NCBI RefSeq assembly: GCF_002834295.1 | Contig: NZ_PISP01000001.1 | Span: 620,001 to 684,000, forward strand | DNA length: 64,000 nucleotides | Reading direction: 5' to 3' | DNA from: Rhodohalobacter barkolensis | GTDB taxonomy: Bacteria > Bacteroidota > Rhodothermia > Balneolales > Balneolaceae | In this document: positions 1 through 8,097 of the stretch, piece by piece | Numbering within the stretch: position 1 is the first letter of the stretch | How the letters are laid out: each line of letters starts with the position of its first letter | Notes under the pieces: generated by a model | What the model saw: only the letters and a program-made list of their open reading frames with translations | What the model was told of the DNA's origin: nothing | Database searches by the model: none | Translations under genes and position numbers: made by a program

Positions 1-1
1 A

Positions 2-514
2 ACGAAGTATCTTATCTCTAAAGGAAACCGACAAATCGCAGTTCTATCAGCGAATGCGAACTCGATTCCCATTCGTGATCGCTTAAAAGGGTACAGAAGG
101 GCTTTGGACGAATTTGAAATACCATATGATGAAAACCTGATTATTACCGGAGACAGTATGGAGCGCGACGGATTTACCGAGTTGAGCGGTTATCAGGCTA
201 TGAATAAAATTTTAAACCTTGATCCTATACCCGACGCTGTGTTTTGCACGTCCGATACCAAAGCTGTAGGTGCCCAAAAAGCGTTAAAGGAGCATGGCGT
301 GCATCTCCCGCTCATCAGTTTTGATAACCTAACGATTGCGGAGTACATCGGGCTCTCGACAGTCAATCAACCCATGTACGACATGGGATTCCGAGCTACC
401 AATAAACTCATTCAGAGATTGCACAACCCGGATCTGCGTATTAGCAACGAGGTTCATCATCCGGAACTTGTGATTCGCTCTTCATCAGAGAAATTAAAAG
501 AAGTAACATCATGA
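2..514 (+). CDS. LacI-family transcriptional regulator, C-terminal part (5' end outside window)
   Basis: The open frame runs in from the left edge and ends at a TGA that overlaps the next ATG (ATGA). The visible ~170 residues form the last part of a LacI/PurR-type sugar-binding domain: a 'DRLKGYRRAL' helix, 'AVFCTSDTKAVGAQKAL' (the usual 'P.AvfaasD..A.Ga..al'), 'LISFDN' and 'STVNQPMYDMGF'. The DNA-binding helix-turn-helix lies outside the window. Its translational coupling to an amylase gene, and the SusCDE genes nearby, suggest that it senses a maltodextrin-type ligand and controls this starch locus; that role is inference. The family is clear, the ligand is not. Confidence 0.88.
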   Translation, partial: TKYLISKGNRQIAVLSANANSIPIRDRLKGYRRALDEFEIPYDENLIITGDSMERDGFTELSGYQAMNKILNLDPIPDAVFCTSDTKAVGAQKALKEHGVHLPLISFDNLTIAEYIGLSTVNQPMYDMGFRATNKLIQRLHNPDLRISNEVHHPELVIRSSSEKLKEVTS

Positions 515-3399
515 ATTTAGATCTTAGAAAAACGGCCTTTCTTCTTCTCCCGCTAATATTGCTGGCGCAAACCTTAGCGGCACAAGTCATAACAACCGAA
601 CCTGCTTTTCCTACGGAGGATGAGCCTCTTACAATTATTTTTGATGCATCTGAAGATCCGGGAGGAGAACTGGAGGGATACACAGGTAATCTTTATGCTC
701 ATACAGGTTTAATTGTATCAGAATCAGATCAAGGTACTTCAGAATGGGAGTATGTGATTGGTACCTGGGGAGATAACAGTGCTCAGCCTCAATTGACAAG
801 CTTGGGCAATGATCGTTGGGAGCTGGAGATTAATGACATTCGGGACTTCTATGATGTCCCGGCCACTGAGGATAAAATTTATCAAATTGCTATTGTCTTT
901 CGCAGTTCGGATGGCAATAGCCAGTCTCGGCCGGATCTTTTTATTGATCTCTACGATGATGAACTTCTGGTTCGTTTTACCCGGCCGGATGTATCTGCCC
1001 TGAATCCCTTTTTTGCTGAAGTGGGAGAGACGGTCAACCTGCAGGCGGAAGCATCATCCACCAATCCAATCCAGTCATTAACTCTCTTTGAAGGTAATAC
1101 CGAACTGGCCAGTACCACCGAAACTTCCCTGGAGTACGACTATAATGTAACAAGCTCCGGACGTACCGATTTTGTCATAGAAGTAGAGGATGATCAGGGA
1201 AATGTTGAGTCTGACTCCCTCTATATAATGGTAAATCCTCCCGTAAATGTACAGGCTCGCCCGAATGGGATAGAAGATGGAATTCACTATCACGAGGATC
1301 CATCTACCGTTACCTTCTCCTTTTATGCACCGGATAAGCAATTTGCTTACCTGATTGGGGATATGACGGACTGGGAAATCAGTGAAGATCATTTCATGAA
1401 TCTGGATGAAACTGATCCGACCGGAAACCGTTTTTGGATTACATTGAACGATTTAACACCGGGTGAGATCTATCGCTTTCAGTATTTTATTGATGGTGAA
1501 ATCCGTGTAGCTGATCTCTATTCAGAGCTGATTCTGGATAGAAATAACGACCAGTATATTGATGAGTCGATCTATCCAAATATGCCACAGTATCCGCATG
1601 GTTTAACGGAAGATGCCGTTACTGTTATTGAGCCGGGTAGTGAAGAATATGAGTGGCAAGTACCCGATTTTGAACGGCCTGCAAAAGAAGAGCTTGTGGT
1701 TTATGAGTTGTTGCTTAGAGATTTTGTGGAAGAGAGTTCGTTTGATGTTTTGACCGACACGCTCGACTACCTTGAAAATCTGGGCGTGAATGCCATAGAA
1801 CTGATGCCGGTTTCCGAATTCAGCGGTAATCTGAGCTGGGGTTATAATCCTGTTTTCCACGGAGCGCTGGACAAAGCGTATGGGTCAAAAGATTCTTTCA
1901 AGCGATTTGTGGATGAAGCTCACTCCAGGGGGATAGCTGTCCTGCTTGATGTAGTTTACAACCACGCTGAAGGAAACTCTCCTTTGATTCGAATTTACGG
2001 TTCAGATCGGAATTCAAATCCATTGATAGGGCCGGGACACGCATACAACGTATTTAATCACCTCAATCACGATCATCCCTACATTCAGTACTGGCTCGAC
2101 CGCATGAACCGATACTGGTTGGAGGAGTACAATGTTGACGGATACCGGTTTGATTTATCCAAGGGATTTGCGACAAACGTAAACACCGGAAACAATTTGA
2201 ACGGATATAATGCCGAACGAATTTCTAATCTGAAACGAATGGCGGATGCCATGTGGGAGGTTGACCCGGATTCGTACATCATTCTGGAGCATCTTGGGGC
2301 TGATTCTGAAGAGATAGAACTATCCGATTATGGCATGTTGCTGTGGGGAAATCAAAATCACACTTACAGTCAAGCTTCGATGGGATTTCAGGAAGAGTCC
2401 GATTTTTCACGTGTCTATTTTGGAAATCGGGGCTGGAATAATCCGTACCTGGTAGGGTATATGGAGAGCCACGATGAGCAGTGGATGATGTTCAGAAATC
2501 TCAATTTTGGGAATGAACTCAACGAAAATCATGATATTACCGAAGAGAGTGTCGCTTTAAACCGACAAAAACTGGCCGGTGCGTTTTTCTTCACCGTTCC
2601 GGGGCCTAAAATGATCTGGCAATTTGGCGAATTGGGTTACGGTGGCGGTCCGGGTGAGTGCCTTAAACCGGGAGACGGTTCAGACGGATCGTGTCTGTCA
2701 ACAGATCCCGGACGAACGGATGAAAAGCCGATTCGATGGGAATACTACGAAGATGAAAGTAGATACAGACTGTATCGTACCTGGTCAGAGTTACTGAGAC
2801 TTCGGAAATCCAGTCCGGTTTTCAGCAGTGCGGAAACGGAATTTGAATCATCCCTTGGTGGAGGCATCAAATGGATTCGGTTACAGCATCAGGATATGGA
2901 TGCGGTGATTGTAGGGAATTTCAGTGTGCTGTTCCGTGATGCCACAGTAGATTTTACCCAACAAGGGGAGTGGCATGAGTTTGTAACCGGAAATAGTCTT
3001 GATGTAGGCAATGTTCGCCAAACGTTTAATCTGGCACCGGGTGAAGTTCGAATCTATACGAGTGAATTTGTTGAGCCGGCTGAAGAGAATGTGTTTTTCC
3101 AGGTTGGGGAGAATGATTTTGGGCAATTGATCAGGGAATTGAATATCGACTCGAATTATCCGAATCCATTTAATCCCTCAACACAGATCAAATATGAAGT
3201 ACCGGAAGCCGGCTCGGTAGTACTGGATGTGTATGATGTTCTTGGAAGACGAGTAGCCACGTTGGTTCAGGATAATGAACATCCAAGAGGTGTATTTACC
3301 GTTGAGTTTGATGCTGCCGGACTCAGCAGCGGTGTTTATATTGCCCGCCTGAAGCAGGGAGATCAGGTGGTGTCGGAAAAGATGACGCTTATCAAGTAG
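511..3399 (+). CDS. Secreted GH13 alpha-amylase-family enzyme with type IX sorting domain
   Basis: 962 residues. A signal peptide covers about residues 1-24, followed by N-terminal beta domains and a CBM48-like E-set module near 265-345 ('FAYLIGDMTDWEI'). The GH13 barrel spans roughly 390-810 with all four conserved regions: region I 'DVVYNH' (D480-H485), region II 'GYRFDLSKG' with nucleophile D548, region III 'ILEHLG' with acid/base E593, and region IV 'MESHDEQ' with D655. The last ~80 residues are a type A type IX secretion sorting domain ('NYPNPFNPST', 'DVLGRRVATL', ending 'TLIK'). It should hydrolyse alpha-1,4-glucans outside the cell or on its surface and feed the SusCD system. It overlaps the LacI-type gene by 4 nt, so the two are probably co-transcribed. 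Exact specificity (amylase, neopullulanase or similar) cannot be fixed here. Confidence 0.93.
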   Translation: MNLDLRKTAFLLLPLILLAQTLAAQVITTEPAFPTEDEPLTIIFDASEDPGGELEGYTGNLYAHTGLIVSESDQGTSEWEYVIGTWGDNSAQPQLTSLGNDRWELEINDIRDFYDVPATEDKIYQIAIVFRSSDGNSQSRPDLFIDLYDDELLVRFTRPDVSALNPFFAEVGETVNLQAEASSTNPIQSLTLFEGNTELASTTETSLEYDYNVTSSGRTDFVIEVEDDQGNVESDSLYIMVNPPVNVQARPNGIEDGIHYHEDPSTVTFSFYAPDKQFAYLIGDMTDWEISEDHFMNLDETDPTGNRFWITLNDLTPGEIYRFQYFIDGEIRVADLYSELILDRNNDQYIDESIYPNMPQYPHGLTEDAVTVIEPGSEEYEWQVPDFERPAKEELVVYELLLRDFVEESSFDVLTDTLDYLENLGVNAIELMPVSEFSGNLSWGYNPVFHGALDKAYGSKDSFKRFVDEAHSRGIAVLLDVVYNHAEGNSPLIRIYGSDRNSNPLIGPGHAYNVFNHLNHDHPYIQYWLDRMNRYWLEEYNVDGYRFDLSKGFATNVNTGNNLNGYNAERISNLKRMADAMWEVDPDSYIILEHLGADSEEIELSDYGMLLWGNQNHTYSQASMGFQEESDFSRVYFGNRGWNNPYLVGYMESHDEQWMMFRNLNFGNELNENHDITEESVALNRQKLAGAFFFTVPGPKMIWQFGELGYGGGPGECLKPGDGSDGSCLSTDPGRTDEKPIRWEYYEDESRYRLYRTWSELLRLRKSSPVFSSAETEFESSLGGGIKWIRLQHQDMDAVIVGNFSVLFRDATVDFTQQGEWHEFVTGNSLDVGNVRQTFNLAPGEVRIYTSEFVEPAEENVFFQVGENDFGQLIRELNIDSNYPNPFNPSTQIKYEVPEAGSVVLDVYDVLGRRVATLVQDNEHPRGVFTVEFDAAGLSSGVYIARLKQGDQVVSEKMTLIK

Positions 3400-3402
3400 G
3401 AA

Positions 3403-3436
3403 CGCGGATTTATCGGATTTGTGGATTACGCGGATT
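3403..3436. repeat. Short degenerate CGGATT direct repeats
   Basis: Immediately after the amylase stop, four copies of (C)GGATT occur with 2-4 nt spacers (GCGGATT, CGGATT, GGATT, GCGGATT). Only sequence is visible; no function is assigned. Similar GGATT-rich intergenic runs may recur elsewhere in the genome, which cannot be tested here. Confidence 0.45.
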
Positions 3437-3437
3437 C

Positions 3438-3475
3438 CTCGTGGCATGTCTACCAGCCGTACCACGAGTGTTTTA
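3438..3475 (+). terminator. Hairpin after the amylase gene, possible terminator
   Basis: A perfect 7-bp inverted repeat, CTCGTGG (3438-3444) with CCACGAG (3462-3468), encloses a 17-nt loop and is followed by TGTTTTATT. The position 40 nt after the stop fits a terminator, but the loop is long and the T run is weak. Confidence 0.45.
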
Positions 3476-4124
3476 TTCAAGCCTTGTTGAAAGAGAGAAA
3501 ATTTAATTTAAATCTAAAATCAGGAAGGGAGATTGTCAGTATTACACTGATCAATTTTTTTAACACCCATCAAATCCATTTCGGAGGAATGTCCTGCCTC
3601 TAGATATAAACATTAATGTATACCTCATCGCACAGTAGGAGCGTCCTGTAAAGCCATTCTTTTTAAATGTCGAATAAAGCAGCAGCTCGCTTCTTTAGTT
3701 CCGTGATATGCTTGGTTGGATGAAAGAGCTTTAAATAAGATCCTTCAATGGAGAGAGCGGTCATTGCTGAAAAATCTTATATAATTTTTTTTGGGATAAC
3801 GTAGCGGGATGTTACAAAATATTTACTCTAAAATTCTATAAATAAAATTGAGCTTTTTAAAGATTAAATGACCGGTTTTATAGAATTAGTAATCCTGTTC
3901 ATTCATCAACCTATAGGCAGAAATGTCGCATCAACTACCTTCGGTCTATGGGCGTGTATTGTCATAATAATTTTTGAAATCTTCAGATTTACTAATGTAT
4001 AGGATGGGAGATTTTTATAATACGCGGTGCCATAATAGCGAGTAGTAATAGAATGATATCTGTAGCAACTTGAATGATTAGCTAGCGGATAACTAATCAG
4101 AGAAACTCTAAGAAGTTAATAAAC
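3476..4124. other. AT-rich intergenic stretch without a supportable gene
   Basis: About 650 nt between the amylase gene and a small minus-strand gene, clearly more AT-rich than the flanking genes. A plus-strand open frame at 3421-3603 has no recognisable protein character. A 33-codon minus-strand frame at 3663-3764 has good composition ('LKLFHPTKHITELKKRA') but no start context or homologue I recognise; it could be a remnant. Nothing else is identifiable. Confidence 0.5.
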
Positions 4125-4718
4125 CTACATGCTCATGTTAATGTTAAAGTTCAACAACAAACCCCAAAAAGATTTAACAGTATTAATATCACCAACTAAA
4201 TTCAGGCTTATTAAACGGTATCCGATGGCACCTTCAAATGCCATACCAACTCCCCAATTAAAATTGGATGAATGACTTTTACAATTACCAAAAAGAGAGT
4301 CTCCATTATTTGCGTATTCAGTACATTCTCTTTCAATAAATTGAGATAACCCTAAACCACCACGAAGAGAGCCCCAACTGTGGTTTTTTTGATTCTTGTA
4401 ACCGTACATAACTGCAAAATCACCTACACTATCTCCTGGATCTACAAGCATTTGATGAAAACTAACATGACGCAAACCTATCACTCCAAATCTAAAGTTG
4501 GCTGCAAAATCTAATTGATAACCAAATCCGAGATCTCCAAATCCCAAACCGCCACTAAGGTTTAATGCTTTTAACTGGTTCGTTGATTCTGTTTGACGTA
4601 TTTGACCATAAGAACGTTGATCTGTAAACAAACCAAATATGATTATTGTCATTAATCCAACCATCAGCATTTGGCGATAAGCAGTTTTGTAATGGGGAAA
4701 GTGATTCAGTTTGTTCAA
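4125..4718 (-). CDS. Hypothetical secreted protein, outer-membrane-like
   Basis: 197 residues, not recognised. A hydrophobic segment at about residues 17-34 followed by 'RSYGQ' suggests a signal peptide with an unusually long, basic first section ('MNKLNHFPHYKTAYRQ'). The remainder is Gly-rich with alternating hydrophobic residues ('LNLSGGLGFGDLGFGYQLDF', 'GSLRGGLGLSQF', 'NFNINMSM' at the end), as expected for a small beta-barrel or beta-rich envelope protein. Two cysteines ('ERECTEY', 'GNCKS') could form a disulfide. It lies downstream of the sus terminator in an AT-rich patch and is probably transcribed on its own. It may be a late insertion into the starch locus. Confidence 0.6.
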   Translation of the reverse strand: MNKLNHFPHYKTAYRQMLMVGLMTIIIFGLFTDQRSYGQIRQTESTNQLKALNLSGGLGFGDLGFGYQLDFAANFRFGVIGLRHVSFHQMLVDPGDSVGDFAVMYGYKNQKNHSWGSLRGGLGLSQFIERECTEYANNGDSLFGNCKSHSSNFNWGVGMAFEGAIGYRLISLNLVGDINTVKSFWGLLLNFNINMSM

Positions 4719-4945
4719 TTTCTTTCAAGCTTACGTGGTTATTGAGGAAACCTATAGTATTACCTTATCAATAAAATGGTTGCCTATATGTAATAAAACT
4801 ACGGTATCTTGTGTAGTAAAAATTGAATCAATGAATGTATTACTCAATAACTACCTAAAATTGGGGTTGATGTTATAGATTGTAATTTCTGAAACTAATA
4901 ATTTAAAAATGCATGATCAGAATTGATGTAATTATGTAGGTAATA
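4719..4945. other. AT-rich spacer upstream of the small secreted-protein gene
   Basis: Roughly 230 nt of AT-rich sequence between the sus terminator and the start of the minus-strand gene that ends at 4125. It presumably carries that gene's promoter, but I see no unambiguous promoter element, RNA or repeat. Confidence 0.4.
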
Positions 4946-4946
4946 A

Positions 4947-4981
4947 TAAAAAAAAACCCGTCCGACTTTCGCCGAACGGGC
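4947..4981 (-). terminator. Intrinsic terminator of the susCDE operon
   Basis: Read on the minus strand, a GC-rich hairpin (CCCGTTCGGCG pairing imperfectly with GTCGGACGGG around a short loop) is followed directly by a run of nine T. It sits about 45 nt after the SusE-like gene, so it should end the sus transcript. Confidence 0.85.
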
Positions 4982-5026
4982 TTTCAGGTATCAGTACTTA
5001 ACTACTCAGTTAAGTTTATTTAGTTA

Positions 5027-6124
5027 CTAATTTATGGCAGCTGTTCCATCTCTGAAGTTGAGCTCAATCGTAGCTTCACCTGCAGGAATTGCAACTCTAT
5101 CCTGATCGCCACCAGTTCCTCTGAACTCAATGTTTCCATCGAAGAAAATGAATTCTGATTGCCACCAGTCAGTGAACCACCCACCATCATACCAAGCATA
5201 CATTCTTAGATCTCCAGCTAGGAAATCTTTTGTAATAGTTAGTACTTCATTGGCATTATCTACAGTGAAAAGGTTTTCAGGTACGTTGCTATCCCAACTA
5301 TCAACTGTATCACCAATTAAATAAACCTGTGGTTCAACAACTGCAACTTCATCAGTTTCAAGGTTAACAACGACCATATAATAACCGGATTCACCGGGAT
5401 CTGGCATATTATTTGTTCCGATGCCATGTACTCCTTCAACAGGATCATTTCCATCCCATCCGAAGTCTTCACCCCAACCTTGTTCCGGGGCAAATTTATA
5501 ACCTGCATCATTTACACCAGATTCAATCCATACGATTTTCCAGAATAGGTAAGGTTTATCAAATACTGGAATCATTGGTAAATCAACAGCAGCCCAATCC
5601 CAACTACCTACACTAGCTCCAATCATATATAGTTCTTCAGGATAAGATGGAGCAAGAGATTCATCTTCATATGGAGTGACACCTATTTCTACTGGTCGAG
5701 AATGCAAGGTTTGAATATTGTCATTGACATCAGCTCTAACTCGAATGTTTATAACTGATTCGACATCGAATGGAAGATCTGCACCTAGGAGGCTAGCATT
5801 TAAATCTTCTATTACGGGAGAAAAGTTATGACTACCCCGAACAGATGCAAGTTCTACAGGATCTTCAAAAGAATCACCCTCTGCATCCATTTCGATGGTG
5901 TATTCAACGGCTGCATCATATCCATATTCAGCAGGAGACCATTCCATCATTTCTAATTCTTCTTCTTTGTCTTCTTCATTTAGTACAAATGAAGCACCAT
6001 TTGCCGGTTCCATAATTTCAGGAGCTTCAGGAGCTCCATCCATCACCGGTCCCATTGAGTCTTCACACGAGGTGAAGACCAACAGTCCGAAAATCGCCAA
6101 TAACGATATAATTGATTTTTTCAT
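5027..6124 (-). CDS. susE: SusE/SusF-family outer-membrane starch-binding lipoprotein
   Basis: 365 residues. A lipoprotein signal ends at 'LLVFTSC' with lipidated Cys20. Residues ~30-150 resemble the SusE N-terminal fibronectin-like domain ('APEIMEPANGASFVLNE', 'EWSPAEYGYDAAVEYTIEM'). Two starch-binding-type modules follow: about 162-265 ('LYMIGASVGSWDW', 'YKFAPEQGWGEDFGW') and about 266-365 ('VYLIGDTVDSWDS', 'WYDGGWFTDWW'), rich in the Trp residues that stack on glucose rings. The family helps capture starch at the cell surface. It lies 28 nt after susD in the same operon and is the last gene before the terminator. It has two binding modules, as SusE does, not the three of SusF. Confidence 0.88.
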   Translation of the reverse strand: MKKSIISLLAIFGLLVFTSCEDSMGPVMDGAPEAPEIMEPANGASFVLNEEDKEEELEMMEWSPAEYGYDAAVEYTIEMDAEGDSFEDPVELASVRGSHNFSPVIEDLNASLLGADLPFDVESVINIRVRADVNDNIQTLHSRPVEIGVTPYEDESLAPSYPEELYMIGASVGSWDWAAVDLPMIPVFDKPYLFWKIVWIESGVNDAGYKFAPEQGWGEDFGWDGNDPVEGVHGIGTNNMPDPGESGYYMVVVNLETDEVAVVEPQVYLIGDTVDSWDSNVPENLFTVDNANEVLTITKDFLAGDLRMYAWYDGGWFTDWWQSEFIFFDGNIEFRGTGGDQDRVAIPAGEATIELNFRDGTAAIN

Positions 6125-6152
6125 GATTGTAATACTTTAAAATGATTTACGG

Positions 6153-8081
6153 TTAGTAACCCGGATTCTGGGTCAGGTTCAGATTCGAGTTGATATCTGA
6201 AGACGGAATCGGATAAATTTCAAAGTGGCTGCTAGTACCAGCTCCTTCCTGAACATCTCCTTTCCAGGACCAGATATAATCGTCACCGGTAAAAAGTCCG
6301 AATCTTCTCAGGTCCGTTCTTCTATGACCTTCCCAATAGAGTTCCCGTGTTCTTTCCTGTAAAATCAGGTCCAGATTAAGATCTCCTGCTGATATATTTC
6401 CAGAATCGTTACCGTATGCACGTTCACGAAGTTCATTGATATAATCTGCAGCTGTCGAGGCGCTTCCACCTGAAGCACCGCGGACGGTTGCTTCAGCATA
6501 CATCAGATAGACATCAGCAAGACGGAACATTGGGAAATCGGTATCGGCGAATTCCGTACGTTTACCGGGCTGACCTGTGGATGTAATGTTTTTCCACTTG
6601 GTAACAGCATATCCGTTGGTGAATTCTGCGAGCTCTTCGATTTCAAGAGATTGGCCGTCGGTGTAGAACATTGCCCGACCTTCAGAAGTAGCAAGTTCTA
6701 AATCGTAGGTCATCGCATTCAGATCAACGGTGATATTATAAACTCCGGCTTGGTCAACCGTAATGTTGTCACCGCCATTTGTAAGCGTTCCGTTAGATCC
6801 TCCGTAGTCACCATCATCCCATGTTGGGGTGGGAGTGAATTTAAATTCAGAACCGGCCGCAGCGAAGTAAACCTGTCCGCTGTAAACATCATCACTATTC
6901 TCTGATATGAGAGCAGGGGCCTCGGCAGGTGACCAATCACCGCCATAACCGCTTGAACTTTGGTAACCGCCCGGAACATAAATTTCTGGAAAACCACCGG
7001 TATTTTCTGTTTGAACACCACTGAATGTGTCAGAATCGTCAAAGAAATCAACGAACTGAGGTGTAACTCTGTGTCCGGCCCAGCCACCATCCATCCCGAA
7101 AGAGGAGGCACTCATGCTACCACCAATCGCTGCGTGAATAATGAAGTTGGTTCCACCAAAGGTTTGAAGGTTTTCGCCATCAAAACGTATTGGGAAGATA
7201 ATTTCAGAAGCCCCTTCATTGCTGTCGTTATCAGCAAAGAATAGATTTTCATAGTTCTCGGCCAGATCGTATCCACCTTCGTTGATCACTCGTTCTGCAT
7301 AGGTAAGTGCATCGTCATAGCGATCTTCACCAATATAAACTTCCGCATTGAGGTAGAGTTTGGATAAGAGAGTCCAGGCAGCACCTTGATCGGCACGTCC
7401 GTACTCATTCTGTCCGGGTGCCTGAAGGTCGTCCTGTATGTCAAGAAGTTCACTTTCAATGTATGCGAACAAATCCTGTGCATTGGTTTGCTCCGGCATA
7501 TAGGCTCCGATTGGGTCCTCTTCGGTAGTAAATGGAACATTACCGCCAAAGAGATCCAGTGCGTGCCAGTAACTCAGGGCTCGCAAAAAACGGGCTTCAG
7601 CTTCCATTTCTTTTATAATGCTTTCATCACGCTTTTGAGTTTCACGTATAAACTCATTTGTAAGAGCAACCTCATAAAAAATTCGGCTGTACATAGCCAT
7701 CACGAAGTCATTGGAAGGCCCCCAATCATGGAAATTGAATTCTGGAAGTCCTTCATCATTCCAGCCTACAACAGCTTCGTCGGTACTGATAACTTGGTGA
7801 ACCCAAAGCTGACGAATATAGCTTGAAAAACCTTCGTCAATTCCCTGGATATCGGCGTTTCCGGCCGGACCTTGTTGTCCGGTTGCCGCAAAGCCGGCAT
7901 ATAATTTTGCTAAAACCTGACGGAAATCATCAGGAGTATCGTACACATTCGTAGATGTGACTACATCATCGTCGATCGGAGACGTGTTCAAATCGTCCAC
8001 ACAAGAAGTAGCGAACGCAACCGTCAATGCAACGAGGATCAGTGCTAATATTTTAAATTTGTTATTCAACATAATCGTCAA
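6153..8081 (-). CDS. susD: SusD/RagB-family lipoprotein with an inserted SusE-like binding module
   Basis: 642 residues. A lipoprotein signal ends at 'AFATSC' (Cys27). SusD hallmarks are present: N-terminal TPR-like helices, 'EARFLRALSYWHALDLFGG' (162-180), 'ALTYAERVINEGGYDL' (258-273), and the C-terminal 'FPMFRLADVYLMYAEA' (516-531) and 'ERTRELYWEGHRRTDLRRFG'. Between about residues 365 and 465, where a typical SusD has only a short linker, there is a SusE/SusF-type module: 'IYVPGGYQ', 'EFKFTPTPTWDDGDYGG', 'LTNGGDNITV', 'YNITVDLNAMTYDLEL'. SusD forms the lid of the SusC transporter and binds the glycan, so the insert probably adds a second starch-binding surface. It lies 16 nt after susC. 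Confidence 0.93.
   Translation of the reverse strand: MTIMLNNKFKILALILVALTVAFATSCVDDLNTSPIDDDVVTSTNVYDTPDDFRQVLAKLYAGFAATGQQGPAGNADIQGIDEGFSSYIRQLWVHQVISTDEAVVGWNDEGLPEFNFHDWGPSNDFVMAMYSRIFYEVALTNEFIRETQKRDESIIKEMEAEARFLRALSYWHALDLFGGNVPFTTEEDPIGAYMPEQTNAQDLFAYIESELLDIQDDLQAPGQNEYGRADQGAAWTLLSKLYLNAEVYIGEDRYDDALTYAERVINEGGYDLAENYENLFFADNDSNEGASEIIFPIRFDGENLQTFGGTNFIIHAAIGGSMSASSFGMDGGWAGHRVTPQFVDFFDDSDTFSGVQTENTGGFPEIYVPGGYQSSSGYGGDWSPAEAPALISENSDDVYSGQVYFAAAGSEFKFTPTPTWDDGDYGGSNGTLTNGGDNITVDQAGVYNITVDLNAMTYDLELATSEGRAMFYTDGQSLEIEELAEFTNGYAVTKWKNITSTGQPGKRTEFADTDFPMFRLADVYLMYAEATVRGASGGSASTAADYINELRERAYGNDSGNISAGDLNLDLILQERTRELYWEGHRRTDLRRFGLFTGDDYIWSWKGDVQEGAGTSSHFEIYPIPSSDINSNLNLTQNPGY
6687..6989 (-). 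other. Inserted SusE/SusF-like starch-binding module within SusD
   Basis: This part encodes approximately residues 365-465 of the SusD protein. It contains the pattern seen in SusE/SusF C-terminal modules: a start strand, 'AGSEFKFTPTPTWDDGDYGG', a 'GGDNI' turn, and a closing 'GVYNITVDLNAMTYDLEL' strand pair. SusD-type sequence resumes after it ('MFYTDGQSLEIEELAEFTNG'). The module boundaries are estimates. Confidence 0.75.
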
Positions 8082-8097
8082 GATTAAGATTTTTCAA

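Noticed and set aside
3421-3603. 60-codon plus-strand open frame after the amylase gene
   Set aside because: It runs through the GGATT repeats and the hairpin and has no recognisable protein character.
7386-7826. 146-codon plus-strand open frame antisense to susD
   Set aside because: It lies wholly inside the well-supported susD gene, its translation has no protein-like pattern, and it mirrors the opposite-strand codon structure.
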